Notes under the pieces: generated by a model | What the model was told of the DNA's origin: nothing | Seen by the model: the letters and a program-made list of their open reading frames with translations, nothing else | Database searches by the model: none | Shown: positions 51,961-61,348 of the stretch, piece by piece | How positions within the stretch are numbered: the first letter of the stretch is position 1 | Layout of the letters: each line of letters opens with the position of its first letter | Assembly (NCBI RefSeq): GCF_022811705.1 | Contig: NZ_CP094528.1 | Location: forward strand, 3,596,001-3,660,000 | Length of the DNA stretch: 64,000 nucleotides | Reading direction: 5' to 3' | Source: Agromyces larvae | GTDB lineage: Bacteria; Actinomycetota; Actinomycetes; Actinomycetales; Microbacteriaceae | Position numbers and translations under genes: made by a program

Positions 51961-53591
51961 CACTGGTACTCCTCGAGCTTGCGGGTCTGTCGGAAGGCGA
52001 GTGCCGAGATGGCGCCGATCACGACGAAGACGATGATCGCGAGGGCGCTCGCGAGGCCGTAGTCGGCGGCGCCGCCCGAGACCCCGGAGATGTCGTAGAT
52101 CGCCGAGATCAGGATGTCGGTCGCGCCGAGCGCGTACGGCGCACCCGGGATCGCGGGGCCGCCGTTGTTGAACATGTAGATGATCGTGAAGTTGTTGAAG
52201 TTGAACGCGAACGAGGCGATCGCCAACGGCCCGGTCGACACGAGCAGCAGCGGCAGGATGATCGCCCGGAACCTGCGCCACCGGCCGGCGCCGTCGATCT
52301 CGGCGGCCTCGAGGGTGTCGCCGGGCACCGCCTGGAGCGCTCCGGTGCACACCAGGAACCAGTAGGGGTAGGTGAGCCAGATGTTCACCCACAGCACCGC
52401 GAACCGGGCCAGCCACGGGTCGCCGAGCCAGTTGATGTCGGCGCCGAAGAAGAACAGGTCGTTCACGACGCCGAACTCGCTGTTGAACATGCCCCGGAAC
52501 AGCAGTGCCGACATGAACGCCGGGAACGCGTACGGCAGGATGAACAGCGTTCGCAGCACCCGCCGCGCTCGCACCCGCGGGTCGTTGTAGATCAGCGCGA
52601 ACAGCAGGCCGAGGCCGAAGCTCGCGCCGACCGACACCGCGGCGAACGCGAACGTCCAGAGGCTCACCATCAGCAGCGGCTGCACCAGGTCGGCGTCGGT
52701 GAAGAGCTTCACGAAATTGTCGAAGCCGACGTTCACGTACCAGCCGGCCGGCAGCCGGGTGCCGTCGTCGGCGACGAACGAACCGCGGTCGGTGGCGGCG
52801 TACACCGTGCCCGTCGCGGTGTCGGTGATGGTCTGCGCGTCGGGGTCCCACACGAGCGTCGACAGGTAGATCGCTCCGGTCGTGCCGTCGCGGGTGCGCA
52901 CCGAGCCGTCGTTCGGGTCGTCCGACACCGGCACCCGCAGCGAGATCGCCTGCTCCTGCAGGGCGGGGTCGCTGAGCAGTTCGGCGCGCGGCACGACCTG
53001 CCAGCCGGGCACGTCGGTCGGGGCGCCCGAGCTGCCGAGCTGTGCGCCGTCGACCTCGGCGAGCGGTTCGGTCGCGGTGCCGACCCGCACGTCGCCGTCG
53101 TCGTCGACGATCGCGAAGCCGAACTCGCCCAGGCGCTCGACGACCGACAGCGGGTACGTCGGCGAGTCGTCGACGCGCCGCTCACCCTGGATGAGGGCCG
53201 CGTCGACGGCCTGCTCCATCGAGCCGGCGTGCCCGGTGCCGTAGTTGGTGAACGCGATGTACGCGGTGTAGCCGAACACGAACACCTGGAACACGAAGAG
53301 GAAGACCAGCCCGGGCAGCAGGTACTTCAGCGGCAGCGCGCGCTTGGTGAAGTAGACGACGTCGGCGATGACGACGAGCGCGGCCGCGATGCCGAGCACG
53401 ATCCAGGACTCGGCGCGGTACGCGGCGAGCACCGTCATCACGCCGAGCGCGTTGATCACGGCCATGATCGCGAGCTTCACGAGGAAGCCCCACCCGGGGC
53501 CGCGCCATGCGCGGGCGTGCGACTCGCGTGGGCGCGCGCCCGGATCGGGCGCCGGGGCATCCGGTCGCGCCGTGTCCTCCTGGACCGTCAT
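51960..53591 (-). CDS. ganP: Sugar ABC transporter permease, MalF/GanP type
   Basis: Inner-membrane subunit (543 aa), partner of the MalG-type protein. Eight helices, including two N-terminal ones, and an extracytoplasmic domain of roughly 180 residues (about 135-300) between the third and fourth, which is the MalF P2-like loop. EAA motif DTLEAAEIDGAGRWRRFRAI followed by ILPLLL. Length and P2 loop match GanP/MalF. The ATP-binding protein is not encoded in the operon; a shared MsmX-type ATPase elsewhere is expected. Confidence 0.92.
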   Translation of the reverse strand: MTVQEDTARPDAPAPDPGARPRESHARAWRGPGWGFLVKLAIMAVINALGVMTVLAAYRAESWIVLGIAAALVVIADVVYFTKRALPLKYLLPGLVFLFVFQVFVFGYTAYIAFTNYGTGHAGSMEQAVDAALIQGERRVDDSPTYPLSVVERLGEFGFAIVDDDGDVRVGTATEPLAEVDGAQLGSSGAPTDVPGWQVVPRAELLSDPALQEQAISLRVPVSDDPNDGSVRTRDGTTGAIYLSTLVWDPDAQTITDTATGTVYAATDRGSFVADDGTRLPAGWYVNVGFDNFVKLFTDADLVQPLLMVSLWTFAFAAVSVGASFGLGLLFALIYNDPRVRARRVLRTLFILPYAFPAFMSALLFRGMFNSEFGVVNDLFFFGADINWLGDPWLARFAVLWVNIWLTYPYWFLVCTGALQAVPGDTLEAAEIDGAGRWRRFRAIILPLLLVSTGPLAIASFAFNFNNFTIIYMFNNGGPAIPGAPYALGATDILISAIYDISGVSGGAADYGLASALAIIVFVVIGAISALAFRQTRKLEEYQ

Positions 53592-53634
53592 CTGTCTGCT
53601 CCTGGGTGCCTCGAGGGGATAAGGGGGAAGGGAT

Positions 53635-53675
53635 GGCCGGCCGGCTCGCTGGGGGAGGGGCGGAGCCGGCCGGCC
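53635..53675 (-). terminator. Stable hairpin between substrate-binding protein and permease genes
   Basis: GGCCGGCCGGCTC (53635-53647) and GAGCCGGCCGGCC (53663-53675) make a 13-bp perfect stem with a 15-base loop, directly after the ganS stop codon. Position suggests partial termination or protection of the upstream mRNA, so that the binding protein is made in excess. Confidence 0.55.
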
Positions 53676-53682
53676 GGTCGGA

Positions 53683-54900
53683 TCAGCCGTCGAGCGCGGC
53701 CGTGAGGTCGGCGATCATGGTGTTCCACGTCGACACGGGGTCGGCGCCGTTGATGATCTGCGACTGGGCGGCGTTCCAGAAGTCCCAGACCGACCCCATC
53801 TCGGGGATCGAGGGCATCGGCACGCCGTTCTTCGAGGATGCGAGGAAGCCCGCGATGATCGGGTCGCTGGCGACCTCGTCGGCGATGGCGGTCCACGCGG
53901 GGATGCGCGGGTCGGCCTCGTACAGCGCGCGCTGGGCGTCCTCGGTGGCCAGGTAGTTCACCAGGAAGTCCTGCGCGAGCAGCGCGTTCTTCGACTGCGA
54001 CGACAGGTAGAAGCCCTGCACGCCGACGAACGGCGCGGCGGGCTGGCCGCCGGCGGACGGGATCGGGTTCACCGCGACGTTCACGTCGGGGAACGCCGAG
54101 ATCGCCCACGGACCCTGGATCGTGTACGGCGCCTTGCCCGTGTTGAACAGTTCGTTGTTGATGTCGTAGTCGACGGTCGTCGACAGGATCCCGGTGCCGG
54201 CCGCGCCGTTCGCGCCGAGCCACTGCGCGAAGGCCTCGCCGTTCGCGCCGCCCATGCCGACCTCGCTGGTGTACGAGCCCGAGTCGTCCTGCACGAACAC
54301 CGGGGCGCCGAACGAGGTCTGGAAGCCGTACATCGTGTACGCGTCACCGGTCTCGCCCGCGGTGTTGATCACGAAGGGGCGCTCGGTGCCGGCGGCGGTG
54401 CCCTTGGCGATCAGCTCGTCCCACGTGGCGGGGGCCTCGGCGCCCACGAGGTCGACGTTCTGGATGAGCGCGATGGTCTCGAGCGAGTACGGCAGCGCGT
54501 AGAGCTGCCCGTCGTAGGTCATCGCGTCGAGCGCGACCTGCTCGAATTCGCCGGTCTTGTCGCCGAGGTCGATCGTGTCGACCACGCCCGCGGCGACGAG
54601 CGCGCCGAGCCAGTCGTGCGCGCCGACCGTGATGTCGGGGCCTTCACCGGTGGGCACCTGGGCGATGAAGTCGTTGCGCAGGTCCTCGAAGTTCTTCTGC
54701 ACGACCGTGACGGTCGCGCCGGTCTCCTCCTCGAACGCCGCGGCGGCGTCGGTGATCGCCTGCTCGCGCTCCTCGTCGCTCCAGACGACGATCTCGGGGC
54801 CGTCGGCGGCGTCGGTCTCCTCGGGCGCGGAGCTGCTGCACCCCGCGAGGACCATGGCGGATGCGAGTGCGATCGCGCCGATTGCCATCTGCTTGCGCAT
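53683..54900 (-). CDS. ganS: Galacto-oligosaccharide ABC transporter substrate-binding lipoprotein
   Basis: Cell-surface lipoprotein (405 aa) that captures oligosaccharides for import. Signal peptide with lipobox VLAGC (C21 lipidated). Mature protein has the MalE fold: EIVVWSDEEREQAITDAAAA, TGATVTVVQKNFEDLRNDFI, GPDITVGAHDWLGALVAAGV, QLYALPYSLETIALI. Close to GanS/CycB binding proteins. AAGGAAC is the ribosome site. The gene follows ganA after 145 bp and precedes a strong hairpin and the permeases. Confidence 0.92.
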   Translation of the reverse strand: MRKQMAIGAIALASAMVLAGCSSSAPEETDAADGPEIVVWSDEEREQAITDAAAAFEEETGATVTVVQKNFEDLRNDFIAQVPTGEGPDITVGAHDWLGALVAAGVVDTIDLGDKTGEFEQVALDAMTYDGQLYALPYSLETIALIQNVDLVGAEAPATWDELIAKGTAAGTERPFVINTAGETGDAYTMYGFQTSFGAPVFVQDDSGSYTSEVGMGGANGEAFAQWLGANGAAGTGILSTTVDYDINNELFNTGKAPYTIQGPWAISAFPDVNVAVNPIPSAGGQPAAPFVGVQGFYLSSQSKNALLAQDFLVNYLATEDAQRALYEADPRIPAWTAIADEVASDPIIAGFLASSKNGVPMPSIPEMGSVWDFWNAAQSQIINGADPVSTWNTMIADLTAALDG

Positions 54901-55045
54901 GATGTTCCTTCCGGATTCGGGTCGCGGGGCGGCGGTCGAGATCGCGCCGTTGCGACCGGGGGCGTCGAAGCGGATGCCTCGGACGCGTGGGTTGGGTGGT
55001 GGGTTCTCAGATCGGATGACTCTGGGGCGACGCGGTGGCGGCGGC

Positions 55046-57091
55046 TCAGCGATCACCTCCCTCGCGAGCGACCCGCACGACGGCCACGCCGCCGGCGGGC
55101 ACCACGTGTGCGCCGTCGACCGCGGTGCCGGTGAGCAGTTCGGTGCCGGTGAGCGGTTCGGTGCCCGACGCCTCGAGCCGCGCCGGCTCGTCGCGGTGGT
55201 TGATGGCGACGACGTAGTCGGCCGCGTCGCCGCGGCGGGTGACGACCTCGAGGCCGTCGGGATGCCCCGCGGGCGCGATGCCGGCATCGGCGTACACCTC
55301 GTGCAGGAGGGTGCGCAGGCCGTCCGGGTCCAGCCGCGTGCCCGCGTACCATCCGACGCCCGCGCCGAACTCGTGGCGGGTGACCGCGGGCAGCCCCGCG
55401 CCGGGCCCGTCCAGGTGGGTGGCGACCGCCTCGGCGCCGGCGAGCGAGATCGCCTCGTGCCAGACATCCGCACCGAGCGGTGCCTGTGCGTCGCCGCGCC
55501 AGGCGACCCGCGTGCGCACCCCCTCGCGCAGCGGCAGGAACTCCTCGACGGTGAGCCCGAGCGCGTCGGCCAGCGGCGCGACGTACCCGCCCGGGTGCAC
55601 CGCGTCGTGCTCGTCGACGATGGCCGAGAAGTACGAGACGAGCAGCGTGCCGCCCTGCTCGACGTACCGGGTGAGGTTGGCCGCGTCGGCCGCGCTCAGC
55701 AGGTACTGCGCCGGGGCGACGACCAGCCGGTACTTCGACAGGTCGTGTCCGGGCAGCGCGAAGTCGACGGTGATCCCGTCGCGCCAGAGCCGCTCGTAGT
55801 AGGCGCGCACGCGCTCGGCGTAGGAGAGGTCCTCCGAGGGGCGCCACTCGAGGTCCTGCGCCCAGAACGACTCGAAGTCCCAGAGCATCGCGACCTCGGC
55901 CTCGACGACGCTGCCCTGCAGTTCGTCGAGCCGGTCGAGCGCGCCGCCCAGGTCGACCACCTCGCGCCAGATGCGCGACGAGGTGCCGGCGTGGGGCAGC
56001 ATCGCCGAGTGGAACTTCTCGGCGCCCGAGCGCGACGCCCGCCACTGGAAGTACAGGATCGCGTCGGCGCCGCGCGCGAGGTGCGCGAGCGAGTTGCGCG
56101 CCATCTCGCCCGGGCGCTTGGCGACGTTGCGGGGCTGCCAGTTCACGGCCGACGTCGAGTGCTCCATGAGGATCCACGGCTTGCCGCCGCCGACGGATCG
56201 CGACAGGTCGGCGGCGATCGCGAGCCCGATCTCGCCCTCGGGGTCGGCCGCCCACAGGTAGTGGTCGTCGCTCACCACGTCGACCTCGCGCCCCCACGCC
56301 CACAGGTCGGCGACCCAGGCCTGGTTCGCCATGAAGTTCGTGGTGATCGGCCGGTCGGAGTGGGCGCGGATGGCGTCGCGCTCGGCGCGGAAGCACTCGC
56401 GGAGCCGGTGGTCGGTGAACCGGGCGAAGTCGAGCCGCTGCGCGGGGTTCACGACCGAGGGGGCCACGGCGGGGGCGCCGATGTGCTCCCACGACGCGTA
56501 GTGCTGGCCCCAGAAGGCGGTGCCCCAGGCCGTGTTCAGCGCGTCGAGGGTCTGGTACCGCTCGCGGAGCCAGGCGCGGAACGCGACGACCGACTGCTCG
56601 GAGTAGTCCTCGCCGACCGGCACCCCGTACTCGTTGTGCACGTGCCAGAGCACGACCGCGGGGTGGTCGCCGTAGCGCTCGGCCAGCGCGGTGGCGATGC
56701 GCACGATCGCGTCGCGGTACGCGGGCGACGAGTGGGAGGCCATGCCGCGGGCGCCGAAGCCCAGGACGGTGCCGTCGCGGGTGATGACGCGGGCGTCGGG
56801 ATGCTTCGCGAAGAACCAGGCGGGCGGCGACGCGGTCGGGGTGCCCAGGTCGACGCGGATGCCGTTGGCGTGCAGCAGGTCGAGCAGTTCGTCGAGCCAG
56901 GCGAAGTCGAACACGCCCTCGTCGGTCTCGATGAGCGCCCACGCGAAGATGCCCACGCTCACCAGGTCGACGCCGGCCTCGCGCATCAGCCGCACGTCCT
57001 CGTGCCAGGTCTCACGCGACCACTGCTCGGGGGTGTAATCGCCGCCGAAGGCGATGCCCCGGATCGCGGGCCAGGTGGGCTGGGATGACAT
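55046..57091 (-). CDS. ganA: Beta-galactosidase, GH42
   Basis: Cytoplasmic beta-galactosidase (681 aa) releasing galactose from imported galacto-oligosaccharides. GH42 barrel: GIAFGGDYTPEQWSRETWHE, acid/base E154 in WHVHNEYGVP, nucleophile E310 in WILMEHSTSAVNW. Trimerisation domain about 395-600 and C-terminal beta domain follow. ATG 57091 gives the usual N-terminus; GGAGCG is the ribosome site. First gene of the operon, whose promoter is overlapped by a LacI operator. No signal peptide, in line with intracellular action. Confidence 0.94.
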   Translation of the reverse strand: MSSQPTWPAIRGIAFGGDYTPEQWSRETWHEDVRLMREAGVDLVSVGIFAWALIETDEGVFDFAWLDELLDLLHANGIRVDLGTPTASPPAWFFAKHPDARVITRDGTVLGFGARGMASHSSPAYRDAIVRIATALAERYGDHPAVVLWHVHNEYGVPVGEDYSEQSVVAFRAWLRERYQTLDALNTAWGTAFWGQHYASWEHIGAPAVAPSVVNPAQRLDFARFTDHRLRECFRAERDAIRAHSDRPITTNFMANQAWVADLWAWGREVDVVSDDHYLWAADPEGEIGLAIAADLSRSVGGGKPWILMEHSTSAVNWQPRNVAKRPGEMARNSLAHLARGADAILYFQWRASRSGAEKFHSAMLPHAGTSSRIWREVVDLGGALDRLDELQGSVVEAEVAMLWDFESFWAQDLEWRPSEDLSYAERVRAYYERLWRDGITVDFALPGHDLSKYRLVVAPAQYLLSAADAANLTRYVEQGGTLLVSYFSAIVDEHDAVHPGGYVAPLADALGLTVEEFLPLREGVRTRVAWRGDAQAPLGADVWHEAISLAGAEAVATHLDGPGAGLPAVTRHEFGAGVGWYAGTRLDPDGLRTLLHEVYADAGIAPAGHPDGLEVVTRRGDAADYVVAINHRDEPARLEASGTEPLTGTELLTGTAVDGAHVVPAGGVAVVRVAREGGDR

Positions 57092-57113
57092 GACGCTCCA
57101 TCGGGTCGAGACT

Positions 57114-57133
57114 GACTGTGACCGGTCACAGTC
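57114..57133. promoter_or_regulatory. LacI-family operator 1 (ganA side)
   Basis: GACTGTGACCGGTCACAGTC is a perfect 20-bp palindrome, 23 bp upstream of the ganA start. It has the central CG of LacI/GalR operators and should be bound by the divergently encoded repressor. Confidence 0.85.
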
Positions 57134-57184
57134 TGTTCCGGATCGGCGGTCGGATGCGACATCCGGCCCGATCTCGTTACGCAA

Positions 57185-57200
57185 CTGTGACCGGTCACAG
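57185..57200. promoter_or_regulatory. LacI-family operator 2 (regulator side)
   Basis: CTGTGACCGGTCACAG, identical to the core of operator 1; the centres are 69 bp apart. It lies 55 bp upstream of the regulator GTG and allows looping or autorepression. Confidence 0.82.
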
Positions 57201-57255
57201 GTGATCCGGCGTGCGATCGCGGCGAACGCCGCGCGTCGCGATAGAGTCCGGAATC

Positions 57256-58269
57256 GTGGAGCCCTCGAAGCCGAAGCGCAAGCCGACGATCCGCGACGTC
57301 GCCGCGGCCGCCGGCGTGTCGTACGGCACCGTCTCGCGCGTGATCAACGGCGGGCACTGGGTCTCCGACGACGCGCGCAGCGCGGTCGAGGCGGCAATCC
57401 GCGCCACGGGCTACACCGTCAGCCACGCCGCGCGCAGCCTCGCCACCGGCCGCAGCGACTCGATCGCGTTCCTGCTCACCGAACCGCAGCACCTGCTGTT
57501 CACCGACCCCACGTTCGCGTTGCTGCTGCGCGGCGCCGCCGAAGCGCTCGCCCAGCGCTCGATGACCCTCGTGCTGCTCGTGGCGGGCACGCCCGCCGAA
57601 CGCGCCAACGTCGCGAAGTTCGTGCGCGCCGGCCACGTCGACGGGGTGCTGCTCATCTCCTCGCACGAGGACGACCCGCTCATCGACTCCCTGCTCGAGG
57701 CGAAGGTGCCCACGGTGTGCTGCGGGCTCCCGCTCGGCCACGTCGGCATGGTGCCCGCGGTGTCGATCGACGAGGCGGGCTCGGCGCGCACGATGACCCG
57801 GCACCTGATCGACCGCGGCCACCGGCGCATCGCGATGATCGCCGGCCCGCAGGACACGCCCGGAGGCCTGTACCGGCTCGAGGGGTTCCGCGACGAACTC
57901 GGCGACGCGTTCGACCCGGCCCTCGTCGAACCCGGCGACTACGGATTCGACTCGGGGGCGGCCGCGATGGCGGCGCTGCTCGAACGCGCCCCCGACCTCG
58001 ACGCGGTGTTCGCGGCATCCGACAGCATGGCCGCCGGAGCCATCGCGACCCTGCGCCGCGCGGGCCTCCGCGTGCCCGAGGACATCGCCGTCGCCGGATT
58101 CGACGACTCGGGCCTCGCCGCCCAGCACTCCCCGCCGCTCACGACCATGCGCCAGCCCTGGGATCGCATCAGCGTCGAGATGGTGTCGCTGCTCGTCGAC
58201 GCGATCAACGGCCTTCCGCACGACGACGTCACGCTTCCCGCCTCGCTGGTGGTTCGCGACAGCGCCTGA
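57256..58269 (+). CDS. LacI-family transcriptional regulator of the galactan operon
   Basis: Repressor (337 aa). HTH at about residues 7-30 (TIRDVAAAAGVSYGTVSRVI), hinge to about 60, periplasmic-binding-like effector domain with SDSIAFLLTEPQ, VDGVLLISSHEDD, GHRRIAMIAGPQ, AVFAASDSMAAGAI and VAVAGFDDSG. Likely inducer: galactose or galactobiose. GTG 57256 is taken because the HTH begins 8 residues later; a TAGAGT box ends 8 nt before it, so the leader is very short. An ATG at 57211 is possible but places 15 residues before this GTG. Counterpart of GanR in Bacillus by function. Confidence 0.9.
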   Translation: MEPSKPKRKPTIRDVAAAAGVSYGTVSRVINGGHWVSDDARSAVEAAIRATGYTVSHAARSLATGRSDSIAFLLTEPQHLLFTDPTFALLLRGAAEALAQRSMTLVLLVAGTPAERANVAKFVRAGHVDGVLLISSHEDDPLIDSLLEAKVPTVCCGLPLGHVGMVPAVSIDEAGSARTMTRHLIDRGHRRIAMIAGPQDTPGGLYRLEGFRDELGDAFDPALVEPGDYGFDSGAAAMAALLERAPDLDAVFAASDSMAAGAIATLRRAGLRVPEDIAVAGFDDSGLAAQHSPPLTTMRQPWDRISVEMVSLLVDAINGLPHDDVTLPASLVVRDSA

Positions 58270-58289
58270 CCCGGGCGACCGGGCGCGGT

Positions 58290-58318
58290 TTGGCCGCGGG
58301 GCATCCGTCGCCTAGACT
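58290..58318 (+). promoter_or_regulatory. Promoter of tRNA-Trp - secE - nusG
   Basis: -35 TTGGCC (58290-58295), 17-bp spacer, -10 TAGACT (58313-58318). It is the best sigma-70-type promoter pair in the window and lies about 95 bp before the tRNA. Confidence 0.65.
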
Positions 58319-58394
58319 TGCTGAGGTTGCCAAGCCGACCAAGCTTCTTCCTGCCCATCGGGCAGAAGCGGCGGGTGGGCGAGGCGATTCGATT

Positions 58395-58412
58395 CAGGGG
58401 TTTCGGCCCCTG
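58395..58412 (+). other. Hairpin just upstream of tRNA-Trp
   Basis: CAGGGG-TTTCGG-CCCCTG, 6-bp stem, directly before the tRNA; likely a processing or folding element in the precursor. Confidence 0.4.
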
Positions 58413-58413
58413 A

Positions 58414-58486
58414 AGGGCGGTAGTTCAATTGGTAGAGCAGCGGTCTCCAAAACCGCAAGTTGCAGGTTCGAGTCCTGTCCGCCCTG
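58414..58486 (+). tRNA. trpT: tRNA-Trp (CCA anticodon)
   Basis: 73-nt tRNA. Acceptor stem AGGGCGG/CCGCCCT, D arm with AGTTCAATTGGTAGAGC, anticodon stem GCGGT/ACCGC with loop CTCCAAA and anticodon CCA (58447-58449), T arm with GGTTCGAGTCC, discriminator G. The 3' CCA is not encoded (CCCTG then CGA). It leads the secE-nusG transcript, as in most actinobacteria. Confidence 0.97.
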
Positions 58487-58525
58487 CGAGCCGGCAGTAT
58501 CGCCGGCCCACGAAAGGGAATACGA

Positions 58526-58801
58526 GTGGCCCGGAAAGTCATCGACGAACCCAGCGAGGACGTCGTCGCCAACGCCAAGCGCGAGCGCTCGGCACGGCGG
58601 AACCCGTTCTCCAGGATCGCCCTGTTCATCCGACAGGTCTTCGCCGAACTGAAGAAGGTCGTCACTCCGACGCGCAAGGAGCTCTTGAGCTTCACCGTCG
58701 TCGTGCTCGTGTTCGTCATCATCATGATGGCCATCGTGTGGGGGCTCGACCAGCTGTCGGGCCTGCTGGTGCTGTACGTCTTCGGGCAGCCGGGCGTCTG
58801 A
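58526..58801 (+). CDS. secE: Preprotein translocase subunit SecE
   Basis: Essential membrane subunit (91 aa) of the SecYEG channel. Amphipathic region [20 protein letters not shown] with the conserved ELKKVxxPTRKE, then one transmembrane helix (about residues 53-80: [20 protein letters not shown]). The N-terminal 30 residues are polar. GTG start with GAAAGGGAA before it. Lies between tRNA-Trp and nusG, the classical place. Confidence 0.96.
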   Translation: MARKVIDEPSEDVVANAKRERSARRNPFSRIALFIRQVFAELKKVVTPTRKELLSFTVVVLVFVIIMMAIVWGLDQLSGLLVLYVFGQPGV

Positions 58802-58871
58802 TCGAGACCTCGACTCCGAAGCGGAACCCCGGATCGGGTCTGCGGTCCGGGCAGAGAGAGGGATTGAACAA

Positions 58872-59798
58872 GTGACGAAGTACGAGCGCGACGACGTCGA
58901 CTGGGCGACCGCAGCCGAGCAGTCGTCCGAGGACGACGAAGCCCAGGAGGGCGCGTCGCTCGAGCACGACGAGGCGACGGTCGAATCGGCCGAGCACATC
59001 GCCGTGCACGTCGTGGACGACGAGGGCAACGACATCGACCTCGACGCCGTGCTCGACGCGATGGCCGAGGCCGCCGACCCCGAGGCGGACGCGGTGGTCG
59101 ACGACGCGCTCGACATCGACTCCGCCGAGGAGGCCCAGGCCGCGGTCGAGGCCACCGAGGAGGAGGCCGAGGACGCGTTCGACCCGTACGAGGAGTTCCG
59201 CGCCGAACTGCGGTTCCTCCCGGGCAAGTGGTACGTCGTCCACTCGTACGCCGGCTTCGAGCGCCGCGTGAAGGCGAACATCGAGCAGCGCCGCGAGACC
59301 ATGGCGATGGCCGACTTCATCCACCAGGTCGAGGTGCCGATGGAGGACGTCGTCGAGATCAAGAACGGCCAGCGCAAGATGGTCACGCGCGTGCGCATCC
59401 CGGGCTACGTGCTCGTGCGCATGGAGCTGAACGAGGAGAGCTGGTCGGTCATCCGCCACACCCCCGGCGTCACCGGCTTCGTGGGCAACGCCCACAACCC
59501 GACGCCGCTGCGGTTCGAAGAGGCCTTCAACATGCTGAAGAGCCTCGTCGAGCCGAAGGAGGTCGTGCCCGCCAAGGGCGCCAAGGGCGCCGCCGCCGCG
59601 ACGACCGCACGCCAGATCCCGGCCGAGGTCGACTTCGAGATCGGCGAGACGATCACCATCAAGGACGGCTCGTTCGCGGGCCTGCCCGGCACGATCAACG
59701 AGATCAAGCCCGAGAGCGGCAAGCTCACCGTGCTCGTCTCGCTGTTCGAGCGCGAGACCCCGGTCGAGCTCTCGTTCGACCAGGTCACGAAGCTCTAA
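58872..59798 (+). CDS. nusG: Transcription termination/antitermination protein NusG
   Basis: Binds RNA polymerase and links it to Rho or the ribosome. 308 aa: an acidic N-terminal extension of about 110 residues (EEDEAxxDEA-like), the NGN domain (about 115-230: [49 protein letters not shown]), an Ala/Lys linker ([15 protein letters not shown]), and the KOW domain (about 250-308: [20 protein letters not shown]). Long acidic extensions are usual in actinobacterial NusG. GTG start; the ribosome site AGAGAGGG is clear. Confidence 0.96.
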   Translation: MTKYERDDVDWATAAEQSSEDDEAQEGASLEHDEATVESAEHIAVHVVDDEGNDIDLDAVLDAMAEAADPEADAVVDDALDIDSAEEAQAAVEATEEEAEDAFDPYEEFRAELRFLPGKWYVVHSYAGFERRVKANIEQRRETMAMADFIHQVEVPMEDVVEIKNGQRKMVTRVRIPGYVLVRMELNEESWSVIRHTPGVTGFVGNAHNPTPLRFEEAFNMLKSLVEPKEVVPAKGAKGAAAATTARQIPAEVDFEIGETITIKDGSFAGLPGTINEIKPESGKLTVLVSLFERETPVELSFDQVTKL

Positions 59799-59810
59799 GG
59801 AATCCTCCGC

Positions 59811-59816
59811 TATCAT
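59811..59816 (+). promoter_or_regulatory. Possible -10 box of rplK operon (TATCAT)
   Basis: TATCAT 13 nt after the nusG stop; no good -35, so a weak extra promoter at most. Confidence 0.35.
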
Positions 59817-59835
59817 TGACAGGTTGCGCGCCGCG

Positions 59836-59892
59836 GCTCCCTGAGCCCGTCGAAGCTCCCTGAGCCCGTCGAAGCTCCCTGAGCCCGTCGAA
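59836..59892. repeat. 19-bp palindromic repeat x 3 in nusG-rplK gap
   Basis: GCTCCCTGAGCCCGTCGAA three times (59836-59854, 59855-59873, 59874-59892), identical. Same family as the repeats in the ABC ATPase gene at 4790-4861. About 95 bp before the rplK start. Confidence 0.95.
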
Positions 59893-59986
59893 GGGCGCAC
59901 CACCCCATGCCACCGCGATCCGGAACCGCCGGGTCCGCGGGAGAGTGCCCGGGCCACCCGGGCGTTCGAACAGAAAGAGAGACATC

Positions 59987-60415
59987 ATGGCACCGAAGAA
60001 GAAGGTCACTGGTCTGATCAAGCTTCAGATCAACGCCGGCGCCGCCAACCCCGCCCCGCCGATCGGTCCGGCGCTGGGTCAGCACGGCGTGAACATCATG
60101 GAGTTCTGCAAGGCCTACAACGCGGCGACCGAGTCGCAGCGCGGCAACGTGATCCCCGTCGAGATCACCGTCTACGAAGACCGCAGCTTCACCTTCGTCC
60201 TGAAGACCCCGCCCGCCGCCGAGCTCATCAAGAAGGCCGCCGGCGTCGCCAAGGGCTCGGGCGTCCCGCACACCACCAAGGTCGGCAAGCTGACTCAGGA
60301 CCAGGTGCGCGCGATCGCCGAGCAGAAGATGGTCGACCTGAACGCGAACGACCTCGACGCCGCGTCGAAGATCATCGCGGGCACCGCCCGTTCGATGGGC
60401 ATCACGGTCGAATAA
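59987..60415 (+). CDS. rplK: 50S ribosomal protein L11
   Basis: Ribosomal stalk-base protein (142 aa) binding 23S rRNA at the GTPase centre. [20 protein letters not shown] start, [38 protein letters not shown] and [13 protein letters not shown] end are all conserved. ATG 59987 with AGAAAGAGAG upstream. Confidence 0.97.
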   Translation: MAPKKKVTGLIKLQINAGAANPAPPIGPALGQHGVNIMEFCKAYNAATESQRGNVIPVEITVYEDRSFTFVLKTPPAAELIKKAAGVAKGSGVPHTTKVGKLTQDQVRAIAEQKMVDLNANDLDAASKIIAGTARSMGITVE

Positions 60416-60422
60416 CCGGCTC

Positions 60423-60447
60423 GTTCCCTGAGCCTGTCGAAGGGAAC
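60423..60447. repeat. Palindromic repeat in rplK-rplA gap
   Basis: GTTCCCTGAGCCTGTCGAAGGGAAC-type hairpin: arms GTTCCCT and AGGGAAC around GAGCCTGTCGA. Just after rplK; another small hairpin, GCCCCT-CGACAAGC-AGGGGC, follows at about 60462-60481. Confidence 0.9.
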
Positions 60448-60557
60448 GCCCGCTCGCCTCGCCCCTCGACAAGCAGGGGCCGAACGGGCACACAGAACTC
60501 TCATTCGTGGCAGCGCCGGCCAGGCGCGATGACCACACTCTCGCTAGGAGAATCCAC

Positions 60558-61247
60558 ATGGCACAGAAGTCCAAGGCCTACCGGGCCGCGGCCGAGAAGA
60601 TCGAGGCCGGCAAGTACTACACCCCGACCGACGCCGTCGCGCTCGCGAAGCAGACCGGTTCGGGCAAGTTCGACTCGACCGTCGAGGTCGCGCTGAAGCT
60701 CGGCGTCGACCCGCGCAAGGCCGACCAGATGGTGCGCGGCACCGTCATCCTCCCGCACGGCACCGGCAAGACCGCCCGCGTCATCGTGTTCGCGACCGGC
60801 CCCGCGGCCGAGGCCGCGATCGCGGCGGGCGCCGACGAGGTCGGCGGCGCCGAGCTCATCGAGAAGGTCGCCGGCGGCTACACCGCGTTCGACGCGGCCG
60901 TCTCGACCCCCGAGCTCATGGGCCAGGTCGGCCGCCTCGGCAAGGTGCTCGGCCCCCGCGGCCTCATGCCGAACCCCAAGACCGGCACCGTGACCCCCAA
61001 CCCGGCCAAGGCCGTGGAGGAGATCAAGGGCGGCAAGATCGAGTTCCGCGTCGACAAGCACGCCAACGTGCACTTCGTCGTCGGCAAGGCCTCGTTCTCG
61101 CAGGAGCAGCTGGACGACAACCTGAAGGCCGCGCTCGAAGAGGTCGTGCGCCTCAAGCCGTCGAGCGCGAAGGGCCGCTACATCCAGAAGGGCGCCGTGT
61201 CGACCACGTTCGGCCCCGGCATCCCGCTGGACGTCAACGCCATCTGA
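60558..61247 (+). CDS. rplA: 50S ribosomal protein L1
   Basis: L1 stalk protein (229 aa), which also represses its own operon in many bacteria. [20 protein letters not shown] start; [54 protein letters not shown] are conserved. Ribosome site AGGAGAA before ATG. Ends the operon, followed by a strong terminator. Confidence 0.97.
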   Translation: MAQKSKAYRAAAEKIEAGKYYTPTDAVALAKQTGSGKFDSTVEVALKLGVDPRKADQMVRGTVILPHGTGKTARVIVFATGPAAEAAIAAGADEVGGAELIEKVAGGYTAFDAAVSTPELMGQVGRLGKVLGPRGLMPNPKTGTVTPNPAKAVEEIKGGKIEFRVDKHANVHFVVGKASFSQEQLDDNLKAALEEVVRLKPSSAKGRYIQKGAVSTTFGPGIPLDVNAI

Positions 61248-61263
61248 CGCCCCCTGCGTCCCC

Positions 61264-61293
61264 GAAGGCCCCGCCTCCCGGCGGGGCCTTCGT
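61264..61293 (+). terminator. Rho-independent terminator of the L11-L1 operon
   Basis: CGAAGGCCCCGCC-TCCC-GGCGGGGCCTTCG, perfect 13-bp stem with a tetraloop, followed by TCGTCT. Sixteen nt after rplA. Best terminator in the window. Confidence 0.9.
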
Positions 61294-61348
61294 CGTCTGC
61301 GCACCGCCCGGCGACGCGCACGGCCGCCGGAGGAGCGGCGGTGGCGGG

